Shown: positions 34,595 through 42,447 of the stretch, piece by piece
How positions within the stretch are numbered: the stretch's first letter is position 1
Layout of the letters: each line of letters starts with the position of its first letter
Origin: Nocardioides immobilis
GTDB taxonomy: Bacteria; Actinomycetota; Actinomycetes; Propionibacteriales; Nocardioidaceae
Reading direction: 5' to 3'
Assembly: GCF_003515065.1 (NCBI RefSeq)
Contig: NZ_QXGH01000030.1
Location: 1 to 64,000, forward strand
Length of the DNA stretch: 64,000 nucleotides
Position numbers and translations under genes: made by a program
The notes under the pieces: generated by a model
What the model was told of the DNA's origin: nothing
The model's input: the letters and a program-made list of their open reading frames with translations, nothing else
Databases searched by the model: none

Positions 34595-35085
34595 GCGATG
34601 TGTTCCTCTCGGGTGGCGCAGCTGGCGATGTCGACGTCGGCTCCGAGAACGATGACGTCGACGCGGTGCTCGACGCCCTCCGCGCTCCGCAGGCCCTGTT
34701 CCACGATGGCGTAGACCGGCCACGTGTAGAGCTTGCAGTTCGGCTGTTGCAGGGCGGCGTAGAAGCCACGGCGTACGACGACGCGGGGCCGGTCGTCGTG
34801 CGGCGTGAGCTGGCGGCGGAGCCACGGGTCGTCGACCGACAGCCGCAGGTTCAGACGCGCCAGGCTCCGGCGGAGCGGGCCTCCGGGAACCGGAAGGCGG
34901 GCCGGGAGGAGCAACGCCGGCGAGCGCTGGAAGACCTTCACGCTCGACGCGGACCGGGCGACGTACGGCACGATCCGGGCGGCCTCGTCGGCGGACGCGA
35001 CGACGGCGACGCGGAGCCCGCGGAAGTCACGGGACCGCCAGTCCTCACCGACGAGCAGGTCACCGCGGAACGCGGTCGGGCTCAC
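34591..35085 (-). CDS. Degenerate half-monooxygenase (FMO/BVMO C-terminal-like), no FAD domain
   Basis: 164 residues; GTG start at 35085 overlaps the upstream stop, and its stop overlaps the next start. It reads GEDWRSRDFRGLRVAVVASA, then VARSASSVKVFQRSPALLLP, which aligns to the NADPH-binding part of FMO/BVMO proteins, but VVASADEAAR lacks the GxGxxA glycines, and the N-terminal FAD domain is absent. Uninterrupted and coupled on both sides, so it is probably expressed. It could be a structural partner of the full BVMO or a relic in decay. Confidence 0.72.
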   Translation of the reverse strand: MSPTAFRGDLLVGEDWRSRDFRGLRVAVVASADEAARIVPYVARSASSVKVFQRSPALLLPARLPVPGGPLRRSLARLNLRLSVDDPWLRRQLTPHDDRPRVVVRRGFYAALQQPNCKLYTWPVYAIVEQGLRSAEGVEHRVDVIVLGADVDIASCATREEHIA

Positions 35086-36011
35086 GAGGCCACCGGCTCG
35101 TGGGTGATCTCGTCGACCCACGCCTGCGGCCTGCCCAGGAGCCGCGCGGGCACGAACGACGTCACCTTGACCAGCGGGTCTGCCAGCAGCCGGTGATAGG
35201 GGTGGGCCCGGTTGATCACCATGCCGGCCTGCGAGCGCAGCACGTGATAGGCCGGGATCCGCGAGGTGTACTCGCCGCGGGACCCGATCGTGTTGAACCG
35301 CTTCACCGCGTTGTAGAGCTTCTGCTCGGGCAGGCCCATCGCGATGATGTTGTCGCGCATCTTGTTGATCAGCGGCACGAAGACCACGATCAGGCCGAGC
35401 ACGACCTGGGGCTTCAGGTTGCTCGCCGACTCGATGAGCAGCTTGTGCAGCGGCCCCGCCCCGATCAGCTCGAGCACCTGGAAGTCGACGGTGATGTGCC
35501 GGGCCTCGTCGGAATTGATGTGCCGGAAGACCTCGTGGCAGACCGGGTCCGAGACCTCGTCGAGGAGGAACTTCACCAGCGCACCGTCGAGCGCGCACTC
35601 CAGCAGCGGGATCAGCGTCGCGAGGCCGGTGAGCGGCAGCGAGTCGCCGAACGTGTCGAGGGTCTTGATCGCCATCTTCACGTTGATGTTGGGCTCCGGG
35701 ATGGTGCCGCTGTCGTCGAGCATCCCCCACCGCTTCATCAGGGCCAGCTCGGCGTTGGCGTGCTTCTGCTCCTCGGCGTGGAAGTACTCGTAGATCTCCT
35801 TGATCGCCGGGGTCGGCGCCATCGTGGCGAGCGAGGCGAACCCGCGGGCGCCGACGTGCTCGATCCACACCAGGTCGGCCATGAACGGCTGCATCTTGGC
35901 CCGCAGCTCGTCGGTCATCGTCTCCGCACCGGGTGCGTCCCAGTCGATGTCGGCGAGCGACCACTGCTTGTCCTTGATGGTCTGCAGCATCGCGTCGAAG
36001 TCGTAGGTCAT
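35082..36011 (-). CDS. Ferritin-like diiron protein
   Basis: 309 residues, ATG at 36011 with CAGGAGGA upstream. Carboxylate-bridged diiron ligands appear in order: Glu51 (WIEHVG), Glu81/His84 (HAEEQKHANAE), Glu138 (LLECALDGAL), Glu169/His172 (NSDEARHITVDF). The pattern matches oxygen-activating ferritin-like proteins, for instance AurF-type oxygenases, rather than iron storage ferritins. Hydrophobic helix QVVLGLIVVFVPLINKM near 215. Between an SDR (4-base overlap) and the half-monooxygenase; probably an oxidase or oxygenase in this operon. Confidence 0.82.
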   Translation of the reverse strand: MTYDFDAMLQTIKDKQWSLADIDWDAPGAETMTDELRAKMQPFMADLVWIEHVGARGFASLATMAPTPAIKEIYEYFHAEEQKHANAELALMKRWGMLDDSGTIPEPNINVKMAIKTLDTFGDSLPLTGLATLIPLLECALDGALVKFLLDEVSDPVCHEVFRHINSDEARHITVDFQVLELIGAGPLHKLLIESASNLKPQVVLGLIVVFVPLINKMRDNIIAMGLPEQKLYNAVKRFNTIGSRGEYTSRIPAYHVLRSQAGMVINRAHPYHRLLADPLVKVTSFVPARLLGRPQAWVDEITHEPVAS

Positions 36012-36847
36012 CGTTCCTCCTGGGTCGGTTCGGGCTCGGGCGCGAAGCGCCCCATCAGGCCGGCGACGCGGGCGTACGGCGCCGGCGCCAGCCGCTTGAG
36101 CCGCCACAGCGCCTTCGCGTCCAGCTGGGGCATCACGTAGAGCCGGCCGCGGTCGTGGGCGTCGAGGGTCATCCGCGCGACGCGCTCGGGCGAGAAGCCG
36201 GCCAGCCTGGCGATCCGGCGGGCGACCTCGGCCGCCGCCGGGTCGATCAGCTCGCCGCCGAAGATGTTGGTGCGCACGAAGGTCGGGCAGAGCACGGTCA
36301 CGGCCACGCCGGTGCCGGCCAGCTCGGCAGCGAGGGTCTCGGAGAGGCTGACCACGCCCGCCTTGCTGACGTTGTAGGCCGCCATCCGCGGCGCCGCCGT
36401 GAACCCGGCGGCCGACGCGACGTTGATGATCCCTCCCCTGCCGTGCTCGCGGAGCTGCGGCACGAACACGTGGCAGCCGTGGATGACGCCCCAGAGGTTC
36501 ACCCCGAGCGTGCGCTGCCAGTCGTCGAGGGGCGCCTCACCGACGGGCAGGCCGCCGGCACCGATGCCGGCGTTGTTGATCACCAGGTCCGGCGTACGAC
36601 CGAGCCACGTTGTCGCCGCCTCCGAGAGCTGGCGCACCTGCTGCTCGATCGCGACGTCACAGGCCACCGCGATCGCCTCGCCGCCCGCCTGCTCGATCAG
36701 GACCACGGTCTCCTTGGCCGTGGCCTCGTCGAGGTCGGCGCAGACCACCTTGCCTCCACGCTTCGCCAGCTCCAGCGCGAACGCGCGGCCGATCCCGCTG
36801 CCCGCGCCCGTGACGACGGCGTGGGCCCGGGAGGTACGGCGGTTCAT
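36008..36847 (-). CDS. Short-chain dehydrogenase/reductase
   Basis: 279 residues, ATG at 36847. TGAGSGIGRAFALELAKRGG, INNAGIGAGG, NVASAAGFTAAPRMAAYNVS with following KAG (Ser-Tyr-Lys catalytic set), LCPTFVRTNIFGG, and a C-terminal extension (LDAKALWRLKRLAPAPYARV). Overlaps the esterase gene upstream and the diiron gene downstream by 4 bases each. Likely oxidises an alcohol to the ketone used by the BVMO. Confidence 0.88.
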   Translation of the reverse strand: MNRRTSRAHAVVTGAGSGIGRAFALELAKRGGKVVCADLDEATAKETVVLIEQAGGEAIAVACDVAIEQQVRQLSEAATTWLGRTPDLVINNAGIGAGGLPVGEAPLDDWQRTLGVNLWGVIHGCHVFVPQLREHGRGGIINVASAAGFTAAPRMAAYNVSKAGVVSLSETLAAELAGTGVAVTVLCPTFVRTNIFGGELIDPAAAEVARRIARLAGFSPERVARMTLDAHDRGRLYVMPQLDAKALWRLKRLAPAPYARVAGLMGRFAPEPEPTQEER

Positions 36848-37845
36848 GCGCCCTCGAGAAGCTCGAAGGAGCCGCGACGGTTGGCGGCATCGAGCTCGGT
36901 GACCACGAACTCCGCTGCCCGCGCGATCGCCGCCGGGGCTTCGGGCACGACCCGCGACAGCGCCTGGAAGACGTGCATCTGGCCGGGCCAGATCTCCAGC
37001 TCGCACCGGCCGCCGGCCGCGACGAGCGCGGCGGCGAGCGCCTCGGCGTCGGCGGCCATCATCTCGCGGCCGCCGGCCTGGACCAGGGTCGCCGGGAACG
37101 ACCCGGCGCCGTCGAAGGACAGCGTCAGCCGGGGCGCCGCGCGGTCCTCGTCGGCGAAGTAGAGATCGAGCAGCTGCTGGGCGCGGGCCGCCGAGATCAT
37201 CGGGTCGCGACGCAGCCGCTCCCGCCCCGCCGCGAGCTCGAAGGTCGGGTCGAACAGCGGTGAGAACAGCGCCAGGGCGGCCGGCGGCCGCGCCCCCTCG
37301 TTGATGAGCTGGAGGGCGAGGTCCACCGCCAGTTGCCCACCCGCGGAGTCGCCGGCGATGACGATCCGGTCGGGGTCGTGGCCCTCCGCGAGCAGCCATT
37401 CGTACGCCGCACGGACGTCGTCGGCCGCAGATGGGAACCGGTGGTTCGGGGCCAGCCGGTAGTCACAGGCGAAGACCGGCAGGCCGCTCGCCTGGGACAG
37501 CCGGGTGGTGATGCCGCGGTGGGTGCGCGCCGAGCAGATCGTGTAGGCGCTCCCGTGCACGTAGAGGATCACGGCGTCGTCGCGACGGGCGCGCGGGCCG
37601 CGGACCCACTCACCCCGCACCGACGGCCCGCGGCTGGCCGACCGGTCGACCGGCACGATCCGGCTGCCGGCGAGGCCGGGCCCGATCACGGCCAGGCCGG
37701 TGGCCACCACCCGGCGGGCGACGAGCACCCCGCGGCGGCTGGGCGGGATGACGACGGTGAGGGGCCGGAGGGTCAGGGAGGTAACCCCGGCTGCCGCGTG
37801 GCTCCGCAACGAAGCGCGGACCGGCGGCCATTTCTGCTGGCGCAT
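36844..37845 (-). CDS. Alpha/beta hydrolase, hormone-sensitive-lipase family esterase
   Basis: 333 residues from the ATG at 37845 (an ATG at 37860 would add MQSDG). HGSAYTICSARTHRGI is the oxyanion-hole motif (HGSA for the usual HGGG), nucleophile elbow VIAGDSAGGQLAVDLAL, acid and His near WPGQMHVFQAL. Hydrolyses short- to medium-chain esters, fitting cleavage of the BVMO product. First gene of the minus-strand operon; diverges from a TetR gene over a palindrome at 37850-37865. Confidence 0.9.
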   Translation of the reverse strand: MRQQKWPPVRASLRSHAAAGVTSLTLRPLTVVIPPSRRGVLVARRVVATGLAVIGPGLAGSRIVPVDRSASRGPSVRGEWVRGPRARRDDAVILYVHGSAYTICSARTHRGITTRLSQASGLPVFACDYRLAPNHRFPSAADDVRAAYEWLLAEGHDPDRIVIAGDSAGGQLAVDLALQLINEGARPPAALALFSPLFDPTFELAAGRERLRRDPMISAARAQQLLDLYFADEDRAAPRLTLSFDGAGSFPATLVQAGGREMMAADAEALAAALVAAGGRCELEIWPGQMHVFQALSRVVPEAPAAIARAAEFVVTELDAANRRGSFELLEGA

Positions 37846-37849
37846 GCCA

Positions 37850-37865
37850 TCAGATTGCATTCTGA
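37850..37865. promoter_or_regulatory. Palindromic operator between esterase operon and TetR gene
   Basis: TCAGATTGCATTCTGA: 16 bases, symmetric except for the T/T pair at positions 6 and 11. Located 25 bases before the divergent TetR start and at the start of the esterase gene; a likely binding site for that TetR protein. Confidence 0.55.
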
Positions 37866-37890
37866 GGGCACCTGCCGTCAAGATGTTCTC

Positions 37891-38529
37891 GTGGAAGCGG
37901 CGAAGGTCTCCCCCCGGAGGTACGGCGGCAAGAGCGCGGAGCAGCGCCGCGCCGAGCGCCGTGCCCAGCTGGTCGAGGCGGCTCTCGAGATCTGGCAGGA
38001 GCAGGGCTGGGCGGCGGTCACGATGCGGGGCGTCTGTGCCCAGGCGGGCCTCACCGACCGCTACTTCTACGAGAGCTTCACCGACCGCGACGCCCTGCTC
38101 GGCACCGTGTGGGACCAGATGCGCGACGAGACGCTCGACATGCTCACCTCGGTGATCGCCTCCGCCAGCGACGAGGGCGCGCTCGACCAGCTGCGCGCCG
38201 TGCTGGACGCCGTGGTGCACCACATCGCCGACGAGCCGGCTCGCGCGCAGATCATCTTCGGCGACCACGCCGGCAGCGCAGTCCTCGAGCAGCGCCGGCG
38301 CGACACCGTGCAGATGGCGACCGACCTGATGATCGGGCTGGCCCGGCCGTTCCTCCGCGAGGGCGTCGACGAGCAGGCGCTGCGCATCAACACGCTGCTC
38401 GGCATCGGCGGCTTCATCGAGCTGATGCTGGCCTGGCGATCGGGCCTGGTCGAATCCACCACCGACGAGGTCGTCGCCCACCTGGCCGACGTCGGAGCCG
38501 CACTCGGCAGCCGGTTCCTCAGGTCGTGA
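37891..38529 (+). CDS. TetR-family regulator
   Basis: 212 residues, GTG at 37891. HTH region RRAQLVEAALEIWQEQGWAA, VTMRGVCAQAGLTDRYFYES with the F/Y-rich recognition end, then an all-helical ligand domain. Divergent from the esterase-SDR-diiron-BVMO operon, which it probably represses through the palindrome at 37850. Its last 11 bases overlap the convergent TetR gene. Confidence 0.9.
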   Translation: MEAAKVSPRRYGGKSAEQRRAERRAQLVEAALEIWQEQGWAAVTMRGVCAQAGLTDRYFYESFTDRDALLGTVWDQMRDETLDMLTSVIASASDEGALDQLRAVLDAVVHHIADEPARAQIIFGDHAGSAVLEQRRRDTVQMATDLMIGLARPFLREGVDEQALRINTLLGIGGFIELMLAWRSGLVESTTDEVVAHLADVGAALGSRFLRS

Positions 38530-39145
38530 GCGACGGCCGGATCATCGTCGGCAACAGCTGGTGCACCAGCTCGCGCAGCTCGTCGAGCGCGCCGTCGTGG
38601 CCGCGGGTGACGGCGATCAAGGCCTGCTGGAACAGGCCGTCGAGGATCCCGTAGAGCACGGACGGCGGCAGCGCCGGCTCGGCACCGGCCAGCTCGGCGT
38701 ACCGGGACACGATCCGCCAGATCATCTGCTCCAGCCAGCCGTCGATCTCGGTCGCGACGTCCCGCAGCCGCTCCTCGAACATGCTCTGGCTGCGCACGTC
38801 GTACCAGAGGCGGTGCATGGACGCCTCTTCCTTCAGCGTGTCGGCCAGCTCGTCGGCGAACCCGGTCACCAACTCGTCCGGGGTCCGCGAGTCGGCGACG
38901 ACGCCGTCGTAGCGTCGGACGCAGACCGTCTTCAGCTCGCGGACGCAGTAGACGATGAGGTCGTGCTTGTCCTTGAAGTAGTAGTGGACGACACCGTGGC
39001 TGAAGTCGGAGTTGTTCGCGATCTCGCGGAGGCTGGCGCGGGCGTAGCCCAGCTCGCCCAGGGTTCGGGTCGCCGACTCGGCGATCGCCCGGCGGCGTTC
39101 GTCGTACTTATCAGCCGGCGGTCTACGACCCGAGGCGCTCGCCAT
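38519..39145 (-). CDS. TetR-family regulator
   Basis: 208 residues from the ATG at 39145. HTH: RRRAIAESATRTLGELGYAR, ASLREIANNSDFSHGVVHYY, FKDKHDLIVYCVREL; helical C-terminal domain. It has no obvious target operon next door; the upstream region carries three inverted repeats of its own, suggesting autoregulation and distant targets. Tail-to-tail overlap with the other TetR gene. Confidence 0.88.
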   Translation of the reverse strand: MASASGRRPPADKYDERRRAIAESATRTLGELGYARASLREIANNSDFSHGVVHYYFKDKHDLIVYCVRELKTVCVRRYDGVVADSRTPDELVTGFADELADTLKEEASMHRLWYDVRSQSMFEERLRDVATEIDGWLEQMIWRIVSRYAELAGAEPALPPSVLYGILDGLFQQALIAVTRGHDGALDELRELVHQLLPTMIRPSLTT

Positions 39146-39161
39146 GCCGTTGAGCGTAGTC

Positions 39162-39234
39162 CCAAATCTGACAATTTGGTCAAGTGTCCTGATAAGTTTG
39201 ACCACTTGGCCAGTCGGAACTTGACACCTGTCAA
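39162..39234. promoter_or_regulatory. Cluster of three inverted repeats upstream of the TetR gene
   Basis: CCAAAT-6-ATTTGG (39162-39179), TGGTCAA-14-TTGACCA (about 39178-39213), and the perfect TTGACA-CC-TGTCAA (39221-39234). All lie in an AT-rich patch 17-89 bases upstream of the start and share TTGAC/TTGGTC half-sites, consistent with repressor binding sites. The rest of 39235-39390 shows nothing I can name. Confidence 0.5.
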
Positions 39235-39390
39235 GGCGCACGATGAAATGAGCCCGTCACCAACTGGTCCCCCAACCACGTGACGCAAGAGGGCTGCGGG
39301 GGAGGACGTTCAAGAGCTGGTTGAGGTGTTGGAGCCGCCTCGATCAACCTCCGTCTTTCCCCGCAGTCTTCGTTTTTCGCCGACGCGGGC

Positions 39391-39699
39391 TCAGGCTTTC
39401 CAGCCGAACACGAGCGCGCCGCCGACGATCAGGCAGAACCACAGCGGGTACGACAGCACCCCGATCCAGACCAGCCGCTTCGGGTACGGCGTCCACCAGA
39501 CGCAGCACAGCACGAAGAGCACGAGCCAGATCGCGACCATCACGACGATCCCCCACCACGGGGCGATCAGGCCGCTGGCGGCGTAGAGGAAGAACGACGA
39601 GACGGTCAGGATCATCCCGAGCCACGGGGTGAACGAGATCGCGCCGCGGGGACCGTCGGCGACCGGCTTGATCTTGCGCCGGCGTCGGAAGGGAGGCAA
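39391..39699 (-). CDS. Small membrane protein, function unknown
   Basis: 102 residues, TTG start at 39699 five bases after the upstream stop, with GTAGG just before. Basic N-terminus (PFRRRRKIKP), then three hydrophobic helices: LGMILTVSSFFLYAASGLIA, WWGIVVMVAIWLVLFVLCCV, and VWIGVLSYPLWFCLIVGGAL. Topology therefore N-in, C-out or the reverse with three spans. Not a family I can name. Confidence 0.7.
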   Translation of the reverse strand: MPPFRRRRKIKPVADGPRGAISFTPWLGMILTVSSFFLYAASGLIAPWWGIVVMVAIWLVLFVLCCVWWTPYPKRLVWIGVLSYPLWFCLIVGGALVFGWKA

Positions 39700-39703
39700 C
39701 GAC

Positions 39704-39886
39704 CTACTTGTCCTCGACGTCGTCGTTCCAGACCGGGTCCTCGTCCCAGGCCTCGGTGCGCTCGGCCGCCTTCTCGAGCGCGCGGGCCGCCTCGGCCGCG
39801 GTCGGGTAGGGACCCAGCCGGTCCTTGTTGGGGCAGCCCTCTTCGGGCTCCACGACGTGGTGCGTCAGACAGAACCAGTACTGCAT
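39704..39886 (-). CDS. Small conserved acidic protein, function unknown
   Basis: 60 residues from the ATG at 39886: MQYWFCLTHHVVEPEEGCPN, then KDRLGPYPTAAEAARALEKA and an acidic tail. Cys6/His9/His10/Cys18 could bind zinc; the GPYPTAAEAARALE segment resembles a SPOR-like repeat. The reading frame also continues upstream but only in a shadow of the opposite gene. Diverges from the ATP-grasp gene and is followed five bases later by the small membrane protein. Confidence 0.7.
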   Translation of the reverse strand: MQYWFCLTHHVVEPEEGCPNKDRLGPYPTAAEAARALEKAAERTEAWDEDPVWNDDVEDK

Positions 39887-39949
39887 GGGCCTCAAACTAC
39901 AGCCGGTTCCTGCAACATCCGCGTTACCCGACATGAGTAGTGTCCGGCC

Positions 39950-41488
39950 ATGGGCACGGATCGGGTCGACGTGAACACGATGTTCGAGGGCTACGGCTCC
40001 AACGGGCCTGCCTACGACGAGATGTTCGACGGCGACCAGCTGCGGTCGCCGTACCTCCGGCTGCGCGACTCGCTCGACACCATGACCACGCCCGAGCTGG
40101 TCAGCCGGGTGGAGACCCTCCAGGCGGGCTACCTCAACCAGGGCGTGACGTTCGACATCGGCGGTGAGGAGCGGGCGATGCCGCTCGACATCCTGCCGCG
40201 GGTCATCGAGATGGACACCTGGTCGGTCATCGAGCGCGGCGTCCAGCAGCGGGTGCGGGCGCTGGAGGCGTTCCTTGCCGACGTGTACGACGCCGGCCGG
40301 GTCTTCGACGACGGGGTGATCCCGCGCCGGGTGATCACGACCTCGTCCCACTTCCACCGCGAGGCTGCCAACGTCCGGCCGGCCAACGGCGTGCGAGTGC
40401 ACGTGTCCGGCATCGACCTGATCCGCGACAACACCGGCGAGTTCCGGGTGCTCGAGGACAACGTGCGGGTCCCGTCGGGTGTGTCGTACGTGATGACGAA
40501 CCGCCGGGCCATCTCGGCCGCGCTGCCCGAGACCACAGCCCAGCACCGGATCCGGCCGGTCGCCGGCTACCCGCAGCGGCTGCTCACCGCCCTGCGCGCT
40601 GCCGCGCCCGCCGGCGTCACCGACCCGACCGTCGTCGTCCTCACCCCGGGCGTCTACAACGGCGCCTACTTCGAGCACGCGCTCCTCGCCCGGACGATGG
40701 GCGTGGAGCTGGTCGAGGGGCGCGACCTGGTGTGCCGGCGCGGCGAGGTGATGATGCGGACCACCAAGGGCCTGGCGCCGGTGCACGTCATCTACCGCCG
40801 GATCGACGACGAGTACCTCGATCCCGTCCACTTCCGGGCCGACTCGATGCTCGGCTGTCCCGGGATGATCGACGCCGCCCGCGCGGGCAACGTGACGCTG
40901 GCGAACGCGGTCGGCAACGGCGTCGCCGACGACAAGCTGGTCTACACCTACCTGCCGGACATCATCCGCTACTACCTCGCGGAGGAGCCGGTCATCCGCA
41001 ACGTCGACACCTGGCGCGTGGGTGAGCCCGAGGCCCGCGAGGAGGTGCTCGACCGCCTGGACGAGCTGGTGCTCAAGCCGGTCGACGGGTCCGGCGGCAA
41101 GGGCATCGTGATCGGTCCGCACGCCTCGGCGGCCGAGCTCGACACGCTGCGCGCGAAGGTGCTGGCGGACCCGCGGTCGTGGATCGCGCAACCGGTCGTC
41201 CAGCTCTCGACGGTGCCAACGTTCGTCGACGGCGAGCTCGGTCCACGCCACGTCGACCTGCGGCCGTTCGCGGTCAACGACGGTGACCGGGTGTGGGTGC
41301 TGCCCGGCGGCCTGACCCGGGTCGCGCTCGGCAAGGGCGAGCTGATCGTGAACTCCTCCCGCGGGGGCGGCACCAAGGACACCTGGGTGCTCGCCGGGCC
41401 GGTCGGGCAGGTCGCCCCAGCCCAGGCCCAGGCACAGGCCCAGGGACCGGGACAGGCCCAGGGACAGGAACAGGGGGGCTCCGCATGA
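39950..41488 (+). CDS. Circularly permuted type 2 ATP-grasp protein (DUF404/DUF407)
   Basis: 512 residues. Family signatures: FEGYGSNGPAYDEMFDGDQL, ERAMPLDILPRVI, ITTSSHFHREAANVRP, VLEDNVRVPSGVSYVMTNRR, TPGVYNGAYFEHALLA, LVLKPVDGSGGKGIVIGPHA (nucleotide loop) and LRPFAVNDGDRVWVLPGGLT. These proteins accompany alpha-E and transglutaminase-like proteins in a conserved operon thought to make or modify a small peptide; the product is not established. The C-terminus ends in an Ala-Gln/Gly-Gln repeat encoded by hexanucleotide repeats. ATGA overlap with the next gene. Confidence 0.93.
   Translation: MGTDRVDVNTMFEGYGSNGPAYDEMFDGDQLRSPYLRLRDSLDTMTTPELVSRVETLQAGYLNQGVTFDIGGEERAMPLDILPRVIEMDTWSVIERGVQQRVRALEAFLADVYDAGRVFDDGVIPRRVITTSSHFHREAANVRPANGVRVHVSGIDLIRDNTGEFRVLEDNVRVPSGVSYVMTNRRAISAALPETTAQHRIRPVAGYPQRLLTALRAAAPAGVTDPTVVVLTPGVYNGAYFEHALLARTMGVELVEGRDLVCRRGEVMMRTTKGLAPVHVIYRRIDDEYLDPVHFRADSMLGCPGMIDAARAGNVTLANAVGNGVADDKLVYTYLPDIIRYYLAEEPVIRNVDTWRVGEPEAREEVLDRLDELVLKPVDGSGGKGIVIGPHASAAELDTLRAKVLADPRSWIAQPVVQLSTVPTFVDGELGPRHVDLRPFAVNDGDRVWVLPGGLTRVALGKGELIVNSSRGGGTKDTWVLAGPVGQVAPAQAQAQAQGPGQAQGQEQGGSA
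41417..41475 (+). repeat. Hexanucleotide-type repeat encoding an Ala-Gln/Gly-Gln tail
   Basis: About ten imperfect CAGGCC/CAGGGA-like units in phase with the reading frame give the tail APAQAQAQAQGPGQAQGQEQ. Probably a length-variable linker. Confidence 0.75.
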
Positions 41489-42447
41489 TGCTCAGCCGGA
41501 TCGCGGAGTCGATGTTCTGGATCGGCCGGTACGTCGAACGGGCCGAGGACACCGCCCGGATCCTCGACGTGCAGACCCAGCTCCTGCTCGAGGACGCCGG
41601 AGTCGACGAGTCGCAGACCTGCCGCGACCTGCTGCTGATCATGGGCCTCGAGCCCGACGACGCGGCCGTCCAGCTCGGGGTCGCCCTGTCGGCCAAGGTC
41701 GACATCGACCAGGTGCTGCGGCTGCTCGCCTACGACATGAGCTCGCCCACGTCGATCGCGGCCGCCATCGCGGCCGCACGGGAGAGCGCCCGGCGGGCGC
41801 GCGAGATCCTTTCGGTGCCGCTCTGGGAGGTCATCAACACCACCTACCTGTCGATCCCCTCCGGGCGCTTCGACGGGCTGCGGCCGCCGTACGTCTTCCA
41901 GTGGGTGCGCGAGCGCGCGGCCCTCATCAACGGCACGGCGGACGCGACGATGACCCGCGACGAGGGCTGGCACTTCCTGATGCTCGGTCGCTGCCTCGAG
42001 CGCGCCGACATGACGTCGCGGCTGATCGCGGCGACGTCGCTGTCGAGCGGGAGCGTCGCGCAGTGGGCGAGCACGCTCCGGGCCTGCGGCGCGTACGAGG
42101 CGTTCCTCCGCACCTATCGCGGGATGGAGACGGAGCGGGCGGCGGCGGAGTTCCTGCTGCTCGACCGGCTGTTCCCGCGGTCGGTTGTGTTCGCCCTCAA
42201 CCGCGCGGAGCAGTGCCTCGACGAGATGGAGCCGGGCAGCGCGCGCGCCGGCTTCCAGGACGAGGCGCACCGGCTGATCGGCCGCACCCGCGCCGAGCTG
42301 GAGTACCGCTCGCTCGCCGACGTGGTCGCCGACCTCCCCGAGGAGATGGAGATGCTCCAGCGCACCTGCGCGGCCGCGACCGCCGCGATCAGCCGCAAGT
42401 ACTTCGCCGGCGCCGAAGCCGTGTCCTGGAAGGGGGTCCGGCAGTGA
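41485..42447 (+). CDS. Alpha-E domain protein (DUF403)
   Basis: 320 residues. Typical start MLSRIAESMFWIGRYVERAEDTARILD, with FIGR/YxER motif, later LGRCLERADMTSRL and RAEQCLDEM. All-helical. Always found with the type 2 ATP-grasp protein and a transglutaminase-like protein, as here; biochemical role unknown. ATG at 41485 overlaps the previous stop; GTGA overlap to the next gene. Confidence 0.93.
   Translation: MMLSRIAESMFWIGRYVERAEDTARILDVQTQLLLEDAGVDESQTCRDLLLIMGLEPDDAAVQLGVALSAKVDIDQVLRLLAYDMSSPTSIAAAIAAARESARRAREILSVPLWEVINTTYLSIPSGRFDGLRPPYVFQWVRERAALINGTADATMTRDEGWHFLMLGRCLERADMTSRLIAATSLSSGSVAQWASTLRACGAYEAFLRTYRGMETERAAAEFLLLDRLFPRSVVFALNRAEQCLDEMEPGSARAGFQDEAHRLIGRTRAELEYRSLADVVADLPEEMEMLQRTCAAATAAISRKYFAGAEAVSWKGVRQ

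Noticed and set aside
33017..34714. A 565-codon open frame antisense to the BVMO
   Set aside because: Typical high-GC shadow frame: repetitive Arg/Gly/Val/Glu composition, no motifs, and the opposite strand encodes a clear monooxygenase.
41417..41475. Possible CRISPR or regulatory repeat array
   Set aside because: Units are six bases, coding and in phase, with no spacers. No CRISPR array was seen anywhere in the window.
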